A DNA stretch of 22,466 bases. It comes from DAOVGU01 sp030637775 [NCBI: bacterium] (GTDB lineage: Bacteria > Ratteibacteria > UBA8468). Below, one piece after another: positions 7,118-15,590 of this stretch. A program made the position numbers and the translations under genes. The stretch covers positions 1-22,466 of the forward strand of contig DAOWFY010000149.1 of the NCBI GenBank assembly GCA_030637775.1. The letters run 5' to 3'. A model generated the notes under the pieces. It searched no databases and was not told the origin of the DNA. It saw only the letters and a list, made by a program, of their open reading frames with translations. Every line of letters starts with the position of its first letter. The stretch's first letter is position 1.

Positions 7118-8857
7118 ATGGCTAAGGAAGGGAAAATTGTTAAGGTTTCCGGCCCTCTGGTAGAGGCTCTGGGAATGCAGGAAGCAAAGATGTATGATGT
7201 GGTTAAGGTGGGAGAACAGAGACTTATTGGAGAAATTATCAGGTTATCGGGAGAGAGAGCCTATATCCAGGTCTATGAGGAGACCGAGGGGCTTGGTCCG
7301 GGGGATCCGGTCTTTTTAACGGGAGAGCCTTTAGTAGTAGAACTGGGACCAGGGCTGCTTGATTCCATCTATGATGGAATTCAAAGACCATTAGGAAGAA
7401 TCAGGGAAGAGATTGGGGATTATATTGGTCGGGGGCTAACTATTCATGCTCTTCCCCGAAAAAAGAAGTGGAACTTTAAACCTCTTGTAAAGAAGGGCGA
7501 ACTGGTAAAGGAAGGAGATATCTTAGGGAAGGTAGAAGAAACTCCTTTAATTGAACATAGGGTCTTAGTTCCTCCAGGAATAAATGGAAAGGTAGAATCA
7601 ATTAAAGGAGGTTCCTTCACCATTGAGGAGGAGATTGCCAAAATCGAGAAAAGACCGATAAGGATGCTTTCCCGCTGGCCGGTGAGAAATCCTCGACCAT
7701 TTAAGGAGCGGTTGGCTCCGGTTGTCCCCTTAGTCACGGGACAAAGAATCATCGATAGTCTCTTTCCGGTAGCAAAAGGCGGCACCGCCTGCATCCCTGG
7801 TCCTTTTGGCAGCGGAAAAACCGTGGTTTTACACGAAATTGCTAAGTGGGCCAATAGCCAGATTATCGTTTATACCGGATGCGGAGAAAGGGGGAATGAG
7901 ATGGCCGATGTCCTCCTGGAATTTCCCAAATTAAAGGATCCTAAGAGTGGAAGGCCATTGACGGAACGCACAATCCTGATTGCCAATACCTCCAATATGC
8001 CGGTAGCCGCAAGAGAGGCCAGTATCTACACCGGAATTACAATTGGCGAATATTATCGCGATATGGGTTATGATGTTGCCCTGATGGCCGATTCCACCAG
8101 CCGTTGGGCCGAGGCGCTGCGCGAGATTTCCGGAAGGATGGAGGAGATGCCGGGAGAGGAAGGTTATCCCGCCTATTTAGGAACAAGGGTCGCCAGTTTT
8201 TATGAGCGGGCCGGAAGAGTGATTAATTTGGGAAGCAAAGGAGTTGAGGGAAGTCTCTCGGTCATCGGTGCAGTCAGTCCTCCGGGAGGAGACCTTACCG
8301 ATCCTGTAGTTCAGCAAACCTTAAGGGTGGCAAAGGTCTTCTGGGGTCTTGATGACAGGCTCGCATACCAGAGACACTTTCCCGCCATCAACTGGCTTTC
8401 CAGTTATTCCCTGCATTTAAGAAATATTGAGCAATATCTGAAAAGGGAGATTAATGAGGAATTTCCCAAACTGCGGGAAATGGCAATTGAGATTCTGCAG
8501 CGGGAAGCGGAGGTCCTGGAGATTGTACGACTGGTGGGAATGGAGACGATTTCAAAGGAGGATCAGCTTCTCTTAGAAGTTGCCAGAAGTCTCCGGGAGG
8601 ACTTCCTGCATCAGAACGCCTTTGATGAAAAGGATGCCTATACCACCCTACCCAAGCAATACCAAATGCTTAGATTTATTCTTCTTTCCCATGATCTTTT
8701 TCGTGGTCTATTGAATAAAGGAATAGAACTAAAAAGAATCCTTACGCTGCCCATCAGGGAGAAGATAGCAAGGATAAAGTATGTCCCGGAAGAAAACCTA
8801 AGAGAATTTGACCAGTTAGAGGAAGAATTAAGAAGAGAGGTAAAGGGGCTGAAATGA
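7118..8857 (+). CDS. atpA: V/A-type ATPase catalytic subunit A
   Basis: 579 residues, full length for NtpA. Domain order: N-terminal beta-barrel (1-75), bulge/non-homologous region (about 110-185, containing [12 protein letters not shown]), nucleotide-binding domain with P-loop GPFGSGKT (228-235), GCGERGNEM, the catalytic/Walker B region [20 protein letters not shown], and the helical C-terminal domain. GERGNE and the P-loop FGSGKT form are typical of V/A-type A subunits rather than F-type beta. The protein hydrolyses or makes ATP at the A/B interface. There is no inserted intein. The 3' end overlaps subunit B as ATGA. Confidence 0.98.
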   Translation: MAKEGKIVKVSGPLVEALGMQEAKMYDVVKVGEQRLIGEIIRLSGERAYIQVYEETEGLGPGDPVFLTGEPLVVELGPGLLDSIYDGIQRPLGRIREEIGDYIGRGLTIHALPRKKKWNFKPLVKKGELVKEGDILGKVEETPLIEHRVLVPPGINGKVESIKGGSFTIEEEIAKIEKRPIRMLSRWPVRNPRPFKERLAPVVPLVTGQRIIDSLFPVAKGGTACIPGPFGSGKTVVLHEIAKWANSQIIVYTGCGERGNEMADVLLEFPKLKDPKSGRPLTERTILIANTSNMPVAAREASIYTGITIGEYYRDMGYDVALMADSTSRWAEALREISGRMEEMPGEEGYPAYLGTRVASFYERAGRVINLGSKGVEGSLSVIGAVSPPGGDLTDPVVQQTLRVAKVFWGLDDRLAYQRHFPAINWLSSYSLHLRNIEQYLKREINEEFPKLREMAIEILQREAEVLEIVRLVGMETISKEDQLLLEVARSLREDFLHQNAFDEKDAYTTLPKQYQMLRFILLSHDLFRGLLNKGIELKRILTLPIREKIARIKYVPEENLREFDQLEEELRREVKGLK

Positions 8858-10221
8858 TCCGGAAGGAATACCGGTCAGTGGCTGAAGTAAATGGTCCTTT
8901 AATGTTCATTGAAGGCACCTCGGGAATTAAATATGGGGAGTTGGCAGAAATTGTTCTCCCGACGGGAAAGACAAGAAGAGCTAAGGTCTTGGAAGTAGAG
9001 GAGGATAAGGTCCTCTTGCAACTATTTGAGGGGACCTCGGGCATCAATCTCTATCAGGCGCGGGTGAAGTTTGAAGGAAGGGGCCTGGAGTTTGGCGTTT
9101 CTCTGGACCTTCTGGGCCGGATCTTCGATGGTTTAGGCAGACCCCTTGATAAAGGTCCGCAAATCATTGCCGAAAAAAAGGTTGATATCAATGGCAGTCC
9201 GATTAATCCCACCGCGCGTGATTACCCCTCCGAATTTATTCAGACCGGTATTTCAGCAATCGATGGCCTTAATTCCCTGGTAAGGGGTCAAAAATTACCG
9301 ATCTTTTCCGGCTCTGGTCTTCCCCATAATAGATTAACCGCCCAGATTGCCCGACAGAGCAAGGTCCTGGGAAAGGAAGAAAGGTTTGGCATCGTCTTTG
9401 CCGCAATGGGAATCACCTTTGAGGAGGCGGATTATTTCATCTCGGATTTTAAAAGGACCGGGGCAATCGAAAGAAGCGTTCTCTTTATCAACCTTTCGAA
9501 TGACCCGGCGATTGAGAGAATTGCTACCCCAAGAATGGCTCTCACTGTGGCTGAATACCTTGCCTTTGAAAAGGATATGCATATCTTGGTGATTCTAACC
9601 GATATCACTCATTATGCAGAGGCGCTACGAGAGATTTCTGCAGCAAGGAATGAGGTCCCCGGAAGACGCGGTTATCCCAGTTACCTCTATACAGATTTAG
9701 CCACAATTTTTGAAAGGGCGGGCAGAATTAAAGGAAAGAAAGGTTCCATCACACAGATGCCAATTCTATCAATGCCCGAGGATGACAAGACCCATCCTAT
9801 TCCAGACCTTACCGGCTATATTACCGAGGGTCAAATCATTTTATCCAGAAGTCTTCACCATCGGGGGATTTACCCTCCGGTTGATATCTTACCCTCTCTC
9901 TCTCGATTAAGGGACAAGGGAATCGGGAAGGAAAAAACCAGAGAAGACCATCCTGATCTTGCCAGTCAACTTTTTGCTGCCTATGCCAAGGGTAAAGAAG
10001 CAAAGGAATTGGCCGTTGTTTTAGGAGAGGCATCTTTATCTGACCTTGATCGACTTTACCTAAAATTTTCGGAAGGATTCGAAAGAAGATTCATCTCTCA
10101 GTTAGAGGACGAGGGAAGAGATATTGCCGAGACCCTTGATATTGGCTGGAGCCTGCTTAAGAGCCTACCAAAAACGGAACTGAAACGCATCAGGGAAGAA
10201 TATCTAGAGAAGTACCTGTGA
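8854..10221 (+). CDS. atpB: V/A-type ATPase non-catalytic subunit B
   Basis: 455 residues, full length for NtpB. The P-loop position carries SGSGLPHNR (152-160), the degenerate non-catalytic form diagnostic of subunit B. Other family blocks are [72 protein letters not shown] (regions 250-285) and the C-terminal helical domain ending [13 protein letters not shown]. The ATG overlaps the subunit A stop by four bases. The stop codon overlaps the GTG start of the polyol-dehydrogenase-like gene (GTGA), which separates B from D. Confidence 0.98.
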   Translation: MIRKEYRSVAEVNGPLMFIEGTSGIKYGELAEIVLPTGKTRRAKVLEVEEDKVLLQLFEGTSGINLYQARVKFEGRGLEFGVSLDLLGRIFDGLGRPLDKGPQIIAEKKVDINGSPINPTARDYPSEFIQTGISAIDGLNSLVRGQKLPIFSGSGLPHNRLTAQIARQSKVLGKEERFGIVFAAMGITFEEADYFISDFKRTGAIERSVLFINLSNDPAIERIATPRMALTVAEYLAFEKDMHILVILTDITHYAEALREISAARNEVPGRRGYPSYLYTDLATIFERAGRIKGKKGSITQMPILSMPEDDKTHPIPDLTGYITEGQIILSRSLHHRGIYPPVDILPSLSRLRDKGIGKEKTREDHPDLASQLFAAYAKGKEAKELAVVLGEASLSDLDRLYLKFSEGFERRFISQLEDEGRDIAETLDIGWSLLKSLPKTELKRIREEYLEKYL

Positions 10222-11336
10222 AAGAAAAGATTCTGATCTTTGGGGCGGGAGCATTATCTTTGGGATTCTTAGGACCGGTGCTGGCTGAAGACTATAAACT
10301 GATATTTTGCGATTCAGATTTTAAAAAGGACTTAATTAAATTTCTCCAAAAGGAAAATAGTTATTTAGTAAATATCTGTTCTGAGAAAATCACTCCTTTT
10401 AAAGTTTCCGGAGTAACCGGCTTTAATCTTTCTATGGAAGGAGAGAGAAACCGGATAAAGAAAATATTAAAGAGCATCAGAATTGTTTTTACCGCCGTAG
10501 GTTCTAAAGGTATAGATGAAACCCTAAATTTTATTAATGACAACAGCCAAAAAGGCAGAAAGGAAAGATTATATATTTTCTCCGCCGAAAATGATAAAAC
10601 TATTCTAAAAAGATGGAGGGGCAAATTTGGAGAAAAAATAAGGTTATGCGATACCGTTATGGGAAGGATGTGCAGAATTGACCATCCGGGAAAATATTAT
10701 CAGCCAGTTGGCTCTGACCTTGAGGAGGCAGTCATTGCTGAGAACTTCTATGGGTTACCTGTTCCTGCTGACATTTACTTTTCCGCGGGTTTAAGAGGAA
10801 AGGCATGGCAGGTAATGGCGGAGGAAGAGTTTACTGCCAGGTCCTATCTTAAATTATTTGGACACAATGGTGCCCATGCTTATTTGTCCTATTCAGGGGC
10901 ATTGCAGGGGTTTAAATACTTTCATCAGGTTAATCTCAAACTTCTTTCCGAAGTTAAATTTCTTTTAAATAAAGAGGTAGGCCCGGCGATACTTCATAGA
11001 TATGGCGACCTACTCAGCCAGACTGAAGTGAAGGAATATTGCCGGAGACTGATTGAGCGAATTACCAGCCGGACTTTCTCGGATAGCATAGAACGAGGTA
11101 TCAGAAATTCTTTGGACAAGATTACTTCGGGTGAAAGGTGGATTGAAGGAGCGAGGTTTATATTAAAAAATGGCTTTACGCCAAAATATTTTTGCAGAAT
11201 TATTGCTGCCGGCATAAAATTAAATATTAAAAAGGGGCTGCTCTCTGGTTCACTCGATAAAATTATTTCAGAATATTGTCAGATCAGAGAGGAAAAACTT
11301 ATTACCTTAATTAAAGAGGAGGCTCAGAGGGGATGA
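10218..11336 (+). CDS. Mannitol-1-phosphate 5-dehydrogenase-like polyol dehydrogenase, between ATPase subunits B and D
   Basis: 372 residues resembling the long-chain polyol dehydrogenase family (MtlD branch). The N-terminus is a Rossmann fold, [15 protein letters not shown] (5-19), as in MtlD 'GAGniGRGfig'. SAENDK (122-127) matches the 'CAEN' segment and CDTVMGRM (144-151) the 'nsaVDRivP' segment. The catalytic pattern K-x4-N-x2-H is intact (K212, N217, H220 in KLFGHNGAH). The family oxidises mannitol-1-phosphate or other sugar alcohols with NAD(P). The sequence is divergent, so the substrate is uncertain; no PTS or mannitol transport gene is nearby. It is coupled on both sides: GTGA with subunit B, ATGA with subunit D. 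This is a snug placement for a metabolic gene inside an ATPase operon. Confidence 0.75.
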   Translation: MKEKILIFGAGALSLGFLGPVLAEDYKLIFCDSDFKKDLIKFLQKENSYLVNICSEKITPFKVSGVTGFNLSMEGERNRIKKILKSIRIVFTAVGSKGIDETLNFINDNSQKGRKERLYIFSAENDKTILKRWRGKFGEKIRLCDTVMGRMCRIDHPGKYYQPVGSDLEEAVIAENFYGLPVPADIYFSAGLRGKAWQVMAEEEFTARSYLKLFGHNGAHAYLSYSGALQGFKYFHQVNLKLLSEVKFLLNKEVGPAILHRYGDLLSQTEVKEYCRRLIERITSRTFSDSIERGIRNSLDKITSGERWIEGARFILKNGFTPKYFCRIIAAGIKLNIKKGLLSGSLDKIISEYCQIREEKLITLIKEEAQRG

Positions 11337-11974
11337 GACTTGCCGTAAGCCCTACGAGGATGGAACTTCTAAGATTAAGGAAGAGATTTATTTTAGCTAA
11401 AAGAGGGCATAAACTGCTCAAGGATAAACAGGAAGCACTTTTGCACCAATTTTTGAAACTCATTACTGAGAATAAAGGATTCCGAAAGTCTTTGGAAGAA
11501 AGGCTAATTGCGGTGGCTACCAAATTTCTCCTGATTCAAGCACAGGTTCCAGAAGAAATTTTAGAGGGAACTTTAATTAAGCCGGAGGTAAGTTTGGAGG
11601 TGGAGACTTCCAGAGAAAAGGTCTTAAACATTCCTCTTCCTCATTTTACCTTAATTCAGAAAGGCGATTTTCATTCCTTTGATTCTTCCGCTCCCCCCTC
11701 CTTAAATAGGGTTTTAGACGACTACCTTGAAATCTTAAAGGAGCTTCTCCGTCTTGCAGAATTAGAGAGAAAGATTGAACTCTTCGCCGCCGAGATTGAA
11801 AGAACAAGGAGAAGGGTAAATGCTTTAGAGTATATCTTAATCCCGAATTTAGAGGAGACAATTACCTATATCGAATTCAAATTGGAGGAGTTAGAGCGAG
11901 GAAATCTTGTTCGCCTTAAACGGGTAAAGGAAATTTTAGCGACGAGAGTTAAAATAAAGGAGAAAATAATATGA
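11333..11974 (+). CDS. atpD: V/A-type ATPase subunit D (central shaft)
   Basis: 213 residues, the usual length for subunit D, the coiled-coil shaft that rotates inside A3B3. The N-terminal helix carries the family signature [20 protein letters not shown] followed by [12 protein letters not shown]; the C-terminal helix has [16 protein letters not shown] and [16 protein letters not shown], equivalent to the conserved 'RRVNALEyv.iP....tI.yI...LeE.eRe'. A GAGGAGG Shine-Dalgarno (11317-11323) precedes the ATG inside the upstream gene. Its stop overlaps the nitroreductase ATG (ATGA). Confidence 0.95.
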   Translation: MRLAVSPTRMELLRLRKRFILAKRGHKLLKDKQEALLHQFLKLITENKGFRKSLEERLIAVATKFLLIQAQVPEEILEGTLIKPEVSLEVETSREKVLNIPLPHFTLIQKGDFHSFDSSAPPSLNRVLDDYLEILKELLRLAELERKIELFAAEIERTRRRVNALEYILIPNLEETITYIEFKLEELERGNLVRLKRVKEILATRVKIKEKII

Positions 11975-12483
11975 ATGTGATGGAAGCCATTAAGAAGAGG
12001 GGAAGTATCAGAGGTTACAAAGACAGTGAAGTTGAGGAGGAAAAATTGAATCTTGTCCTAGAGGCAGGTAGACTTGCCCCTTCGGCAAGTAATCGCCAGG
12101 AATGGAAGTTTATTGTGGTCAAAAATAAAGATACAAGGGAAAAACTTGGCATAGCTTCCCATCACCAGAAGTTTGTGGGAGAAGCCCCGGTAGTAATTGT
12201 AGCCTGCAGCACAGAGACAAGCCATATAATGCCCTGTGGACAGCTTTCCTACCCAATTGACTTAGCAATTGCCGTAGATCATATGACCTTAAAAGCGGTG
12301 GAGGAAGGATTGGGAACCTGCTGGATCGGTGCCTTTGAGGAAGAGGAGGTAAAGAAAATCCTTGGCATTCCAGATACAATAAGGGTGGTCGCCCTTCTTC
12401 CTCTTGGCTACCCCATCTCAATACCTTCTCCAACTCCAAGAAAGAGCAAAGAAGAAATAATCCTCTTTGAAAAATGGGGTTAG
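11971..12483 (+). CDS. Nitroreductase-family FMN oxidoreductase
   Basis: 170 residues of the small nitroreductase family. The N-terminus [15 protein letters not shown] is the typical FMN-phosphate binding start (R10, S12, R14), [16 protein letters not shown] (about 34-49) is the second FMN segment, and [20 protein letters not shown] (about 108-127) the third. These enzymes use NAD(P)H and FMN to reduce nitro compounds, quinones or flavins; the small anaerobic subgroup is poorly assigned. A second possible start at 11980 (M4) would remove only three residues. The gene overlaps subunit D by ATGA, making it the last protein gene of the ATPase transcript, with the tRNA gene 18 bases downstream. 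Confidence 0.88.
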   Translation: MNVMEAIKKRGSIRGYKDSEVEEEKLNLVLEAGRLAPSASNRQEWKFIVVKNKDTREKLGIASHHQKFVGEAPVVIVACSTETSHIMPCGQLSYPIDLAIAVDHMTLKAVEEGLGTCWIGAFEEEEVKKILGIPDTIRVVALLPLGYPISIPSPTPRKSKEEIILFEKWG

Positions 12484-12501
12484 GCTATAAATAGAGATTT
12501 T

Positions 12502-12587
12502 GCCGGAGTGGTGAAACTGGTAGACGCGCTGGACTCAAAATCCAGTGGGGCTCAAACCCCGTGAGGGTTCGACTCCCTCTTCCGGCA
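12502..12587 (+). tRNA. tRNA-Leu (anticodon CAA)
   Basis: An 86-base cloverleaf with a long variable arm, as expected for Leu. Acceptor strands are GCCGGAG (12502-12508) and the complementary TTCCGGC plus discriminator A73 at 12587. The anticodon stem CTGGA/TCCAG encloses loop CTCAAAA, anticodon CAA, reading UUG. The variable arm pairs GGGG with CCCC, and the T arm is GAGGGTTCGACTCCCTC. CCA is not encoded (CAT follows A73). TATAAA at 12486-12491 could be a -10 element. It may otherwise be processed from the ATPase-nitroreductase transcript. Confidence 0.95.
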
Positions 12588-12707
12588 CATCTTGGAAATA
12601 CTTAGGAGTCGAAAGGAGCCTGTTTATGAGTTGCGATGAGTAAGAGCAACGAATAGGCGGGGGGCCGACCGGAGCGAAGCGGAGGCGCCGACTCCCTCTT
12701 CCGGCAC
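12588..12707 (+). repeat. Repeat block ending in a second copy of the tRNA-Leu 3' end
   Basis: The last 18 bases of tRNA-Leu plus the next base, CGACTCCCTCTTCCGGCAC (12570-12588), recur exactly at 12689-12707, a 119-base spacing. The block between is bracketed by GGAGTCG (12605-12611), the inverted form of CGACTCC. It contains a small hairpin (GTTGC 12630-12634 / GCAAC 12646-12650) within a larger imperfect inverted repeat (GCCTGTTTATGAG.. against ..CGAATAGGC), followed by a G/C-rich GGAGCGAAGCGGAGG stretch. No ORF is present. Duplicated tRNA 3' ends are the hallmark of integration sites, but the enclosed DNA is too short to be an island. Confidence 0.6.
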
Positions 12708-12718
12708 GTATCGACATC

Positions 12719-12773
12719 AGGAGACGTCTCCTACATCATATTATTTTCATTGTGGGAAAGGTCTCCTGACCTT
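12719..12773. repeat. Paired palindromes in the gap between the tRNA and the HD-GYP gene
   Basis: AGGAGACGTCTCCT (12719-12732) is a perfect 14-bp palindrome. AAGGTC (12758-12763), loop TCCT, GACCTT (12768-12773) is a perfect six-pair hairpin sharing the GTCTCCTG core with the first. The second lies just after the minus-strand HD-GYP stop and could stop or protect the 3' end of either convergent transcript, but neither side has a U-run. This is best seen as REP-like. Confidence 0.45.
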
Positions 12774-12779
12774 GAGATG

Positions 12780-13877
12780 TCATTTTCTCTTTTTTGCTAT
12801 TGCCGAAAGGAAAGCATCTACTACCAGCGGATCAAACTGAGTTCCTTTGTTGCGCTCCAATTCCTCAATCGCTTTCTTCTTGGAAAGAGCAGGCCGATAA
12901 GCCCGCGTACTGGTCATCGCATCAAAGGCATCGGCAACGGCCAAGATGCGAGCCCCTAAAGGAATCTCATTATTCTTCTTCTTAGCCGGATATCCCTTCC
13001 CATCATACCTTTCATGATGATGAAGAATAATGGGAACCAATTCCCTCAAAAAGCCTAATTGCTTAATGACCGCGGAACCATTGAGCGGATGCTGATGAAT
13101 CACCACCCACTCCCTGGCATTTAATGGACCGGGCTTCTGCAGAATGGCAAGATTGATGCCAACCTTCCCGATATCGTGAAGAAAGGCAGCATACTGAATT
13201 AGCTCCTGGCGTCTCTGTGAAAGGCCCAATTCCTTAGCCATGAGAAGAGAATAGTAGCTCACCTTCTCGGAATGACCCCGGGTATACTTATCCTTAAGGT
13301 CAATGATCGCCGCCAAGGTCTTAATGGTGGAAAGATAATTTTTATGCAGTTCTTCGAAGAGTCGAGCATTCTCAAGAGCGATGGTTGCCTGATTGGCAAA
13401 CATCGTGACTGTCTCCCTATCCTCCTTTTTATAAAAGGAGGGTTTTTTATTATAGATGGAAAGCACCCCTATCCTTCTATCCTTGAATGTAAGGGGAACA
13501 CAAAGTAGGGAACGAAGTTTTTCCCTCTTCAGCCAGGGGAAATAAGTATATCTTTTATCCTTGAGAATATTCCCACTTATTGTTGGCCTATTTTTGCTAA
13601 GGGTCTCTCCCGCGACCCCATCATCTGCCCTGATTGAGCGCTTACCAAGCCGATGTTCCTTAACAATCCCTTTCCCAGCCTTCAGAACCAGCCTTTTTTT
13701 ATCTCTGCTTAAAAGCCTTATCGTAACCGCATCGGCCTTCATGACATCAGTCACCGCATCCATAGTCTGGGAAAGGACTCGGCTGGTCTTTAAGGTAGAA
13801 GTAATGGCCTGGTTTACCTTCCAGACAGCAAGAAGAGTATTTAACTTCTTTTGTAAGTCTTTCTTTCCTTTGGACAT
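12780..13877 (-). CDS. GAF domain + HD-GYP phosphodiesterase (cyclic-di-GMP hydrolysis)
   Basis: 365 residues. A short N-terminal helix leads into a GAF sensor domain (about 30-173; DDGVAGETLSKNRP, SLLCVPLTFKDRRIGVLSIY, FANQATIALENARLFEEL), followed by an HD-GYP domain (about 183-362). The catalytic features are complete: H202 in TRGHSEKVS, HDIGK (234-238), H261 and H263, HHHERYDGKGYP (286-297, including the GYP triad) and ILAVADAFDAMTSTRAYRP. HD-GYP proteins hydrolyse c-di-GMP; the GAF domain presumably tunes activity in response to a small ligand. There are no membrane helices or receiver domain, so it is likely cytosolic. AGAGG lies seven bases before the ATG. The start lies 37 bases inside the 3' end of rsfS on the same strand, so the two are probably co-transcribed. 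Confidence 0.93.
   Translation of the reverse strand: MSKGKKDLQKKLNTLLAVWKVNQAITSTLKTSRVLSQTMDAVTDVMKADAVTIRLLSRDKKRLVLKAGKGIVKEHRLGKRSIRADDGVAGETLSKNRPTISGNILKDKRYTYFPWLKREKLRSLLCVPLTFKDRRIGVLSIYNKKPSFYKKEDRETVTMFANQATIALENARLFEELHKNYLSTIKTLAAIIDLKDKYTRGHSEKVSYYSLLMAKELGLSQRRQELIQYAAFLHDIGKVGINLAILQKPGPLNAREWVVIHQHPLNGSAVIKQLGFLRELVPIILHHHERYDGKGYPAKKKNNEIPLGARILAVADAFDAMTSTRAYRPALSKKKAIEELERNKGTQFDPLVVDAFLSAIAKKRK
13421..13448 (+). terminator. Terminator-like hairpin, + strand, inside the antisense HD-GYP gene
   Basis: CCTCCTTTT (13421-13429), loop TAT, AAAAGGAGG (13433-13441) is a nine-pair stem followed on the + strand by G and six Ts (13443-13448). This is the shape of an intrinsic terminator that would stop read-through from the convergent ATPase/tRNA transcription unit. 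It lies within codons for PSFYKKED of the GAF domain, so it may be coincidental. Confidence 0.35.
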
Positions 13878-14215
13878 TTTAATCCTCTTACGGAGATTTG
13901 CTCCTCAGGGGCATCTGCCCAGAGTCTCTCTAAGTTATAGAAGTCGCGGGTAGCCTCATGGAAGATATTAACCATCACATCCCCATAATCCATCAGCACC
14001 CATTTTCCTTCCTGATATCCTGCCAAAGAGCGTAATCTGTGATTAAAATTTTCGGCTATAGCATCGGCAATTGCTCTTACCTGAATGACTGAATCAGCGC
14101 TGCAGATGAAAAGGTAGTCGGTAATCCAGTTGATATCCTTCATCCTTAAGATAACAATCTTTTTTGCCTTTTTTCTCCTGACGAGTGCTATCAGCCTTTT
14201 TAAAGTCCTGTTAAT
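13841..14215 (-). CDS. rsfS: Ribosome silencing factor RsfS (apparent AUU start)
   Basis: RsfS binds uL14 on the large ribosomal subunit and blocks joining of subunits in starvation. The conserved C-terminal part is clear: ITDYLFICSADS, QVRAIADAI, WVLMDYGDVMVNIFH and YNLERLWADAP. The first in-frame ATG (14143) would give 100 residues and lose the conserved first helix and strand. The frame is open upstream to a TAA at 14237-14239 and encodes a family-like N-terminus (RLIALVRRKKAKKIVIL) with no ATG, GTG or TTG. The best start is ATT at 14215-14213, preceded by GGGGGAGGTGGG (14235-14224; 11-12 base spacer), giving 124 residues. A CTG at 14194 is the alternative but has a poorly placed ribosome-binding site. 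A strong promoter lies upstream (14276-14304). Family assignment is firm; the start is an inference. Confidence 0.85.
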   Translation of the reverse strand: MNRTLKRLIALVRRKKAKKIVILRMKDINWITDYLFICSADSVIQVRAIADAIAENFNHRLRSLAGYQEGKWVLMDYGDVMVNIFHEATRDFYNLERLWADAPEEQISVRGLKCPKERKTYKRS

Positions 14216-14275
14216 AGAGCCGACCCACCTCCCCCTTTAGGTAGATAGTTTCTCTTATCTGCCTGTTATTTCTTT

Positions 14276-14304
14276 ATGATACCTGATTAAATTCAAAATG
14301 TCAA
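14276..14304 (-). promoter_or_regulatory. Sigma-70-type promoter for rsfS
   Basis: Reading the minus strand, TTGACA (14304-14299, perfect -35), a 17-base spacer and TATCAT (14281-14276, 5/6 match to -10). The expected start point near 14269 gives a leader of about 54 bases to the ATT start. The -35 falls inside the spacer of the divergent waaA promoter. Confidence 0.7.
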
Positions 14305-14320
14305 CTGTTTGTGATAAAAT
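14292..14320 (+). promoter_or_regulatory. Sigma-70-type promoter for waaA
   Basis: TTCAAA (14292-14297, 4/6), a 17-base spacer and TAAAAT (14315-14320, 5/6). The predicted start point falls at or next to the waaA ATG (14328), implying a leaderless or almost leaderless mRNA; there is no Shine-Dalgarno. The promoter overlaps the rsfS promoter on the other strand. Confidence 0.5.
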
Positions 14321-14327
14321 ATAGAGT

Positions 14328-15590
14328 ATGATTTTTCTCTATAATCTTTTTCTCTTTTTTTTCCTTTCCCTTTCTTCTCCTTATCTTTTAGCAAGATTAA
14401 TTGCTACCAAACGTTATCGCATTGGTCTGCGAGAGAGATTAGGTCACCTCCCTTTAGAAATCCTTAGATCTTTTGCAGGAAAAAGGCCGATCTGGGTGCA
14501 TGCGGTCTCAGCCGGGGAACTGATGGCAGCAAGGCCTCTTTTAGAAGCACTTCAGAAGAATTATTCCTCTCCGATCCTGCTTTCCACTACCACGGAAGTC
14601 GGATACAGGATTGCCAAAAAATCCTTTTTCCGGATTCCCACTGTCTTCTTTCCCTTTGATTTTCCCTTAATTATTAAAAGTTTTATTTGCTCGGTTAGAC
14701 CCAAAATTTTCATTGCCATCGAATCCGAAATCTGGCCCAATCTCCTGAGTATCTTAAAGAAAAAGAAAATTCCGGCGGTCTTAATTAATGGTCGTCTCTC
14801 AGAGAGATCATATTCCAATTATCGAAGGTTGGGCCCTTTCAGCAGAGGATTATTTAGCGGGCTCACTCGTTTAGGAATGCGCACGAGCACAGAGAGCGAG
14901 CGTATCATCCGTCTGGGAGCAAAAAGAGAAAGGGTTTTTGTCACCGGAAGTCTAAAGTATGATGCTGCTTTCTCTCTGCGAGAAAGAATAGAGCCAGAGC
15001 AAATAAGAGAAACTTTAGCAATTAAAAAAGACTCTTCGATCATCGTCTTTGGGTCATTACATCCAGAAGAGGAAGAAGGAATCATTCAACATTGTGCTCA
15101 ATTGAGAGATTCGGCTCTTCTGATTTTTGCTCCCCGACACCCAGAAAGAAGTAACCTGCCGACCTTTCTTAAAAGGAAAGATCTCAAATATATTCTCTGG
15201 AGTAAGGAAGGGGAAAGATTGGACAGGGAGAAAATAGTAATCTTAGACACGATGGGAGAACTTCCTCTTTTTTATCGCTTGGCTACTTTGGTTTTTGTTG
15301 GTGGAAGCCTCATCCCCTGGGGAGGCCATAATATTTTGGAGCCGTCTGCCTTTAAAAAACCGGTGCTTTTTGGCCCCTATATGGGGAATTTCTCGGAGGA
15401 GGCGGCTGCTTTAAAGGCTTCTGGCGGAGCAATAGAAGTGAAAGACGCTGAGAGTCTATCCTCTGCTTTCTCTGGGCTTCTTGCTAAGCCCGAGAGAACA
15501 AAAAGTATGGGAGAGGCCTGTTTTCAGGTAGTCAAACAACATTTAGGAGCAACGGAGAAAAGCTTAGAACTGATTAAAGGATTAATATAA
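14328..15590 (+). CDS. waaA: 3-deoxy-D-manno-octulosonic acid (Kdo) transferase
   Basis: 420 residues, the normal size of WaaA/KdtA, which adds Kdo from CMP-Kdo to lipid A at the inner face of the cytoplasmic membrane. A hydrophobic N-terminal anchor (1-22) is followed by the Kdo-transferase N-terminal domain with WVHAVSAGE (catalytic Glu E64), LLSTTTEVGY, PFDFP and IESEIWPNL, and then a GT-B C-terminal domain with GSLKYDA, FGSLHPEEE, APRHPER and the donor-binding region VFVGGSLIPWGGHNILEPSA. The gene shows that the host makes LPS or a lipid-A-like glycolipid. The stop overlaps the next ATG by one base. No other LPS genes are in the window. Confidence 0.96.
   Translation: MIFLYNLFLFFFLSLSSPYLLARLIATKRYRIGLRERLGHLPLEILRSFAGKRPIWVHAVSAGELMAARPLLEALQKNYSSPILLSTTTEVGYRIAKKSFFRIPTVFFPFDFPLIIKSFICSVRPKIFIAIESEIWPNLLSILKKKKIPAVLINGRLSERSYSNYRRLGPFSRGLFSGLTRLGMRTSTESERIIRLGAKRERVFVTGSLKYDAAFSLRERIEPEQIRETLAIKKDSSIIVFGSLHPEEEEGIIQHCAQLRDSALLIFAPRHPERSNLPTFLKRKDLKYILWSKEGERLDREKIVILDTMGELPLFYRLATLVFVGGSLIPWGGHNILEPSAFKKPVLFGPYMGNFSEEAAALKASGGAIEVKDAESLSSAFSGLLAKPERTKSMGEACFQVVKQHLGATEKSLELIKGLI

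Noticed and set aside
12588-12707. CRISPR array or second tRNA gene
   Set aside because: Only one repeated segment occurs, with no spacer periodicity, and the second copy lacks the acceptor 5' strand, D arm and anticodon arm.
12535-12717. Minus-strand ORF over tRNA-Leu and the repeat block
   Set aside because: It overlaps a well-folded tRNA gene and repeat DNA; the peptide is an artefact of such sequence.
12750-12985. Plus-strand ORFs opposite the HD-GYP gene
   Set aside because: They are shadows of the clear minus-strand HD-GYP reading frame, with no domain-like sequence or ribosome-binding site.
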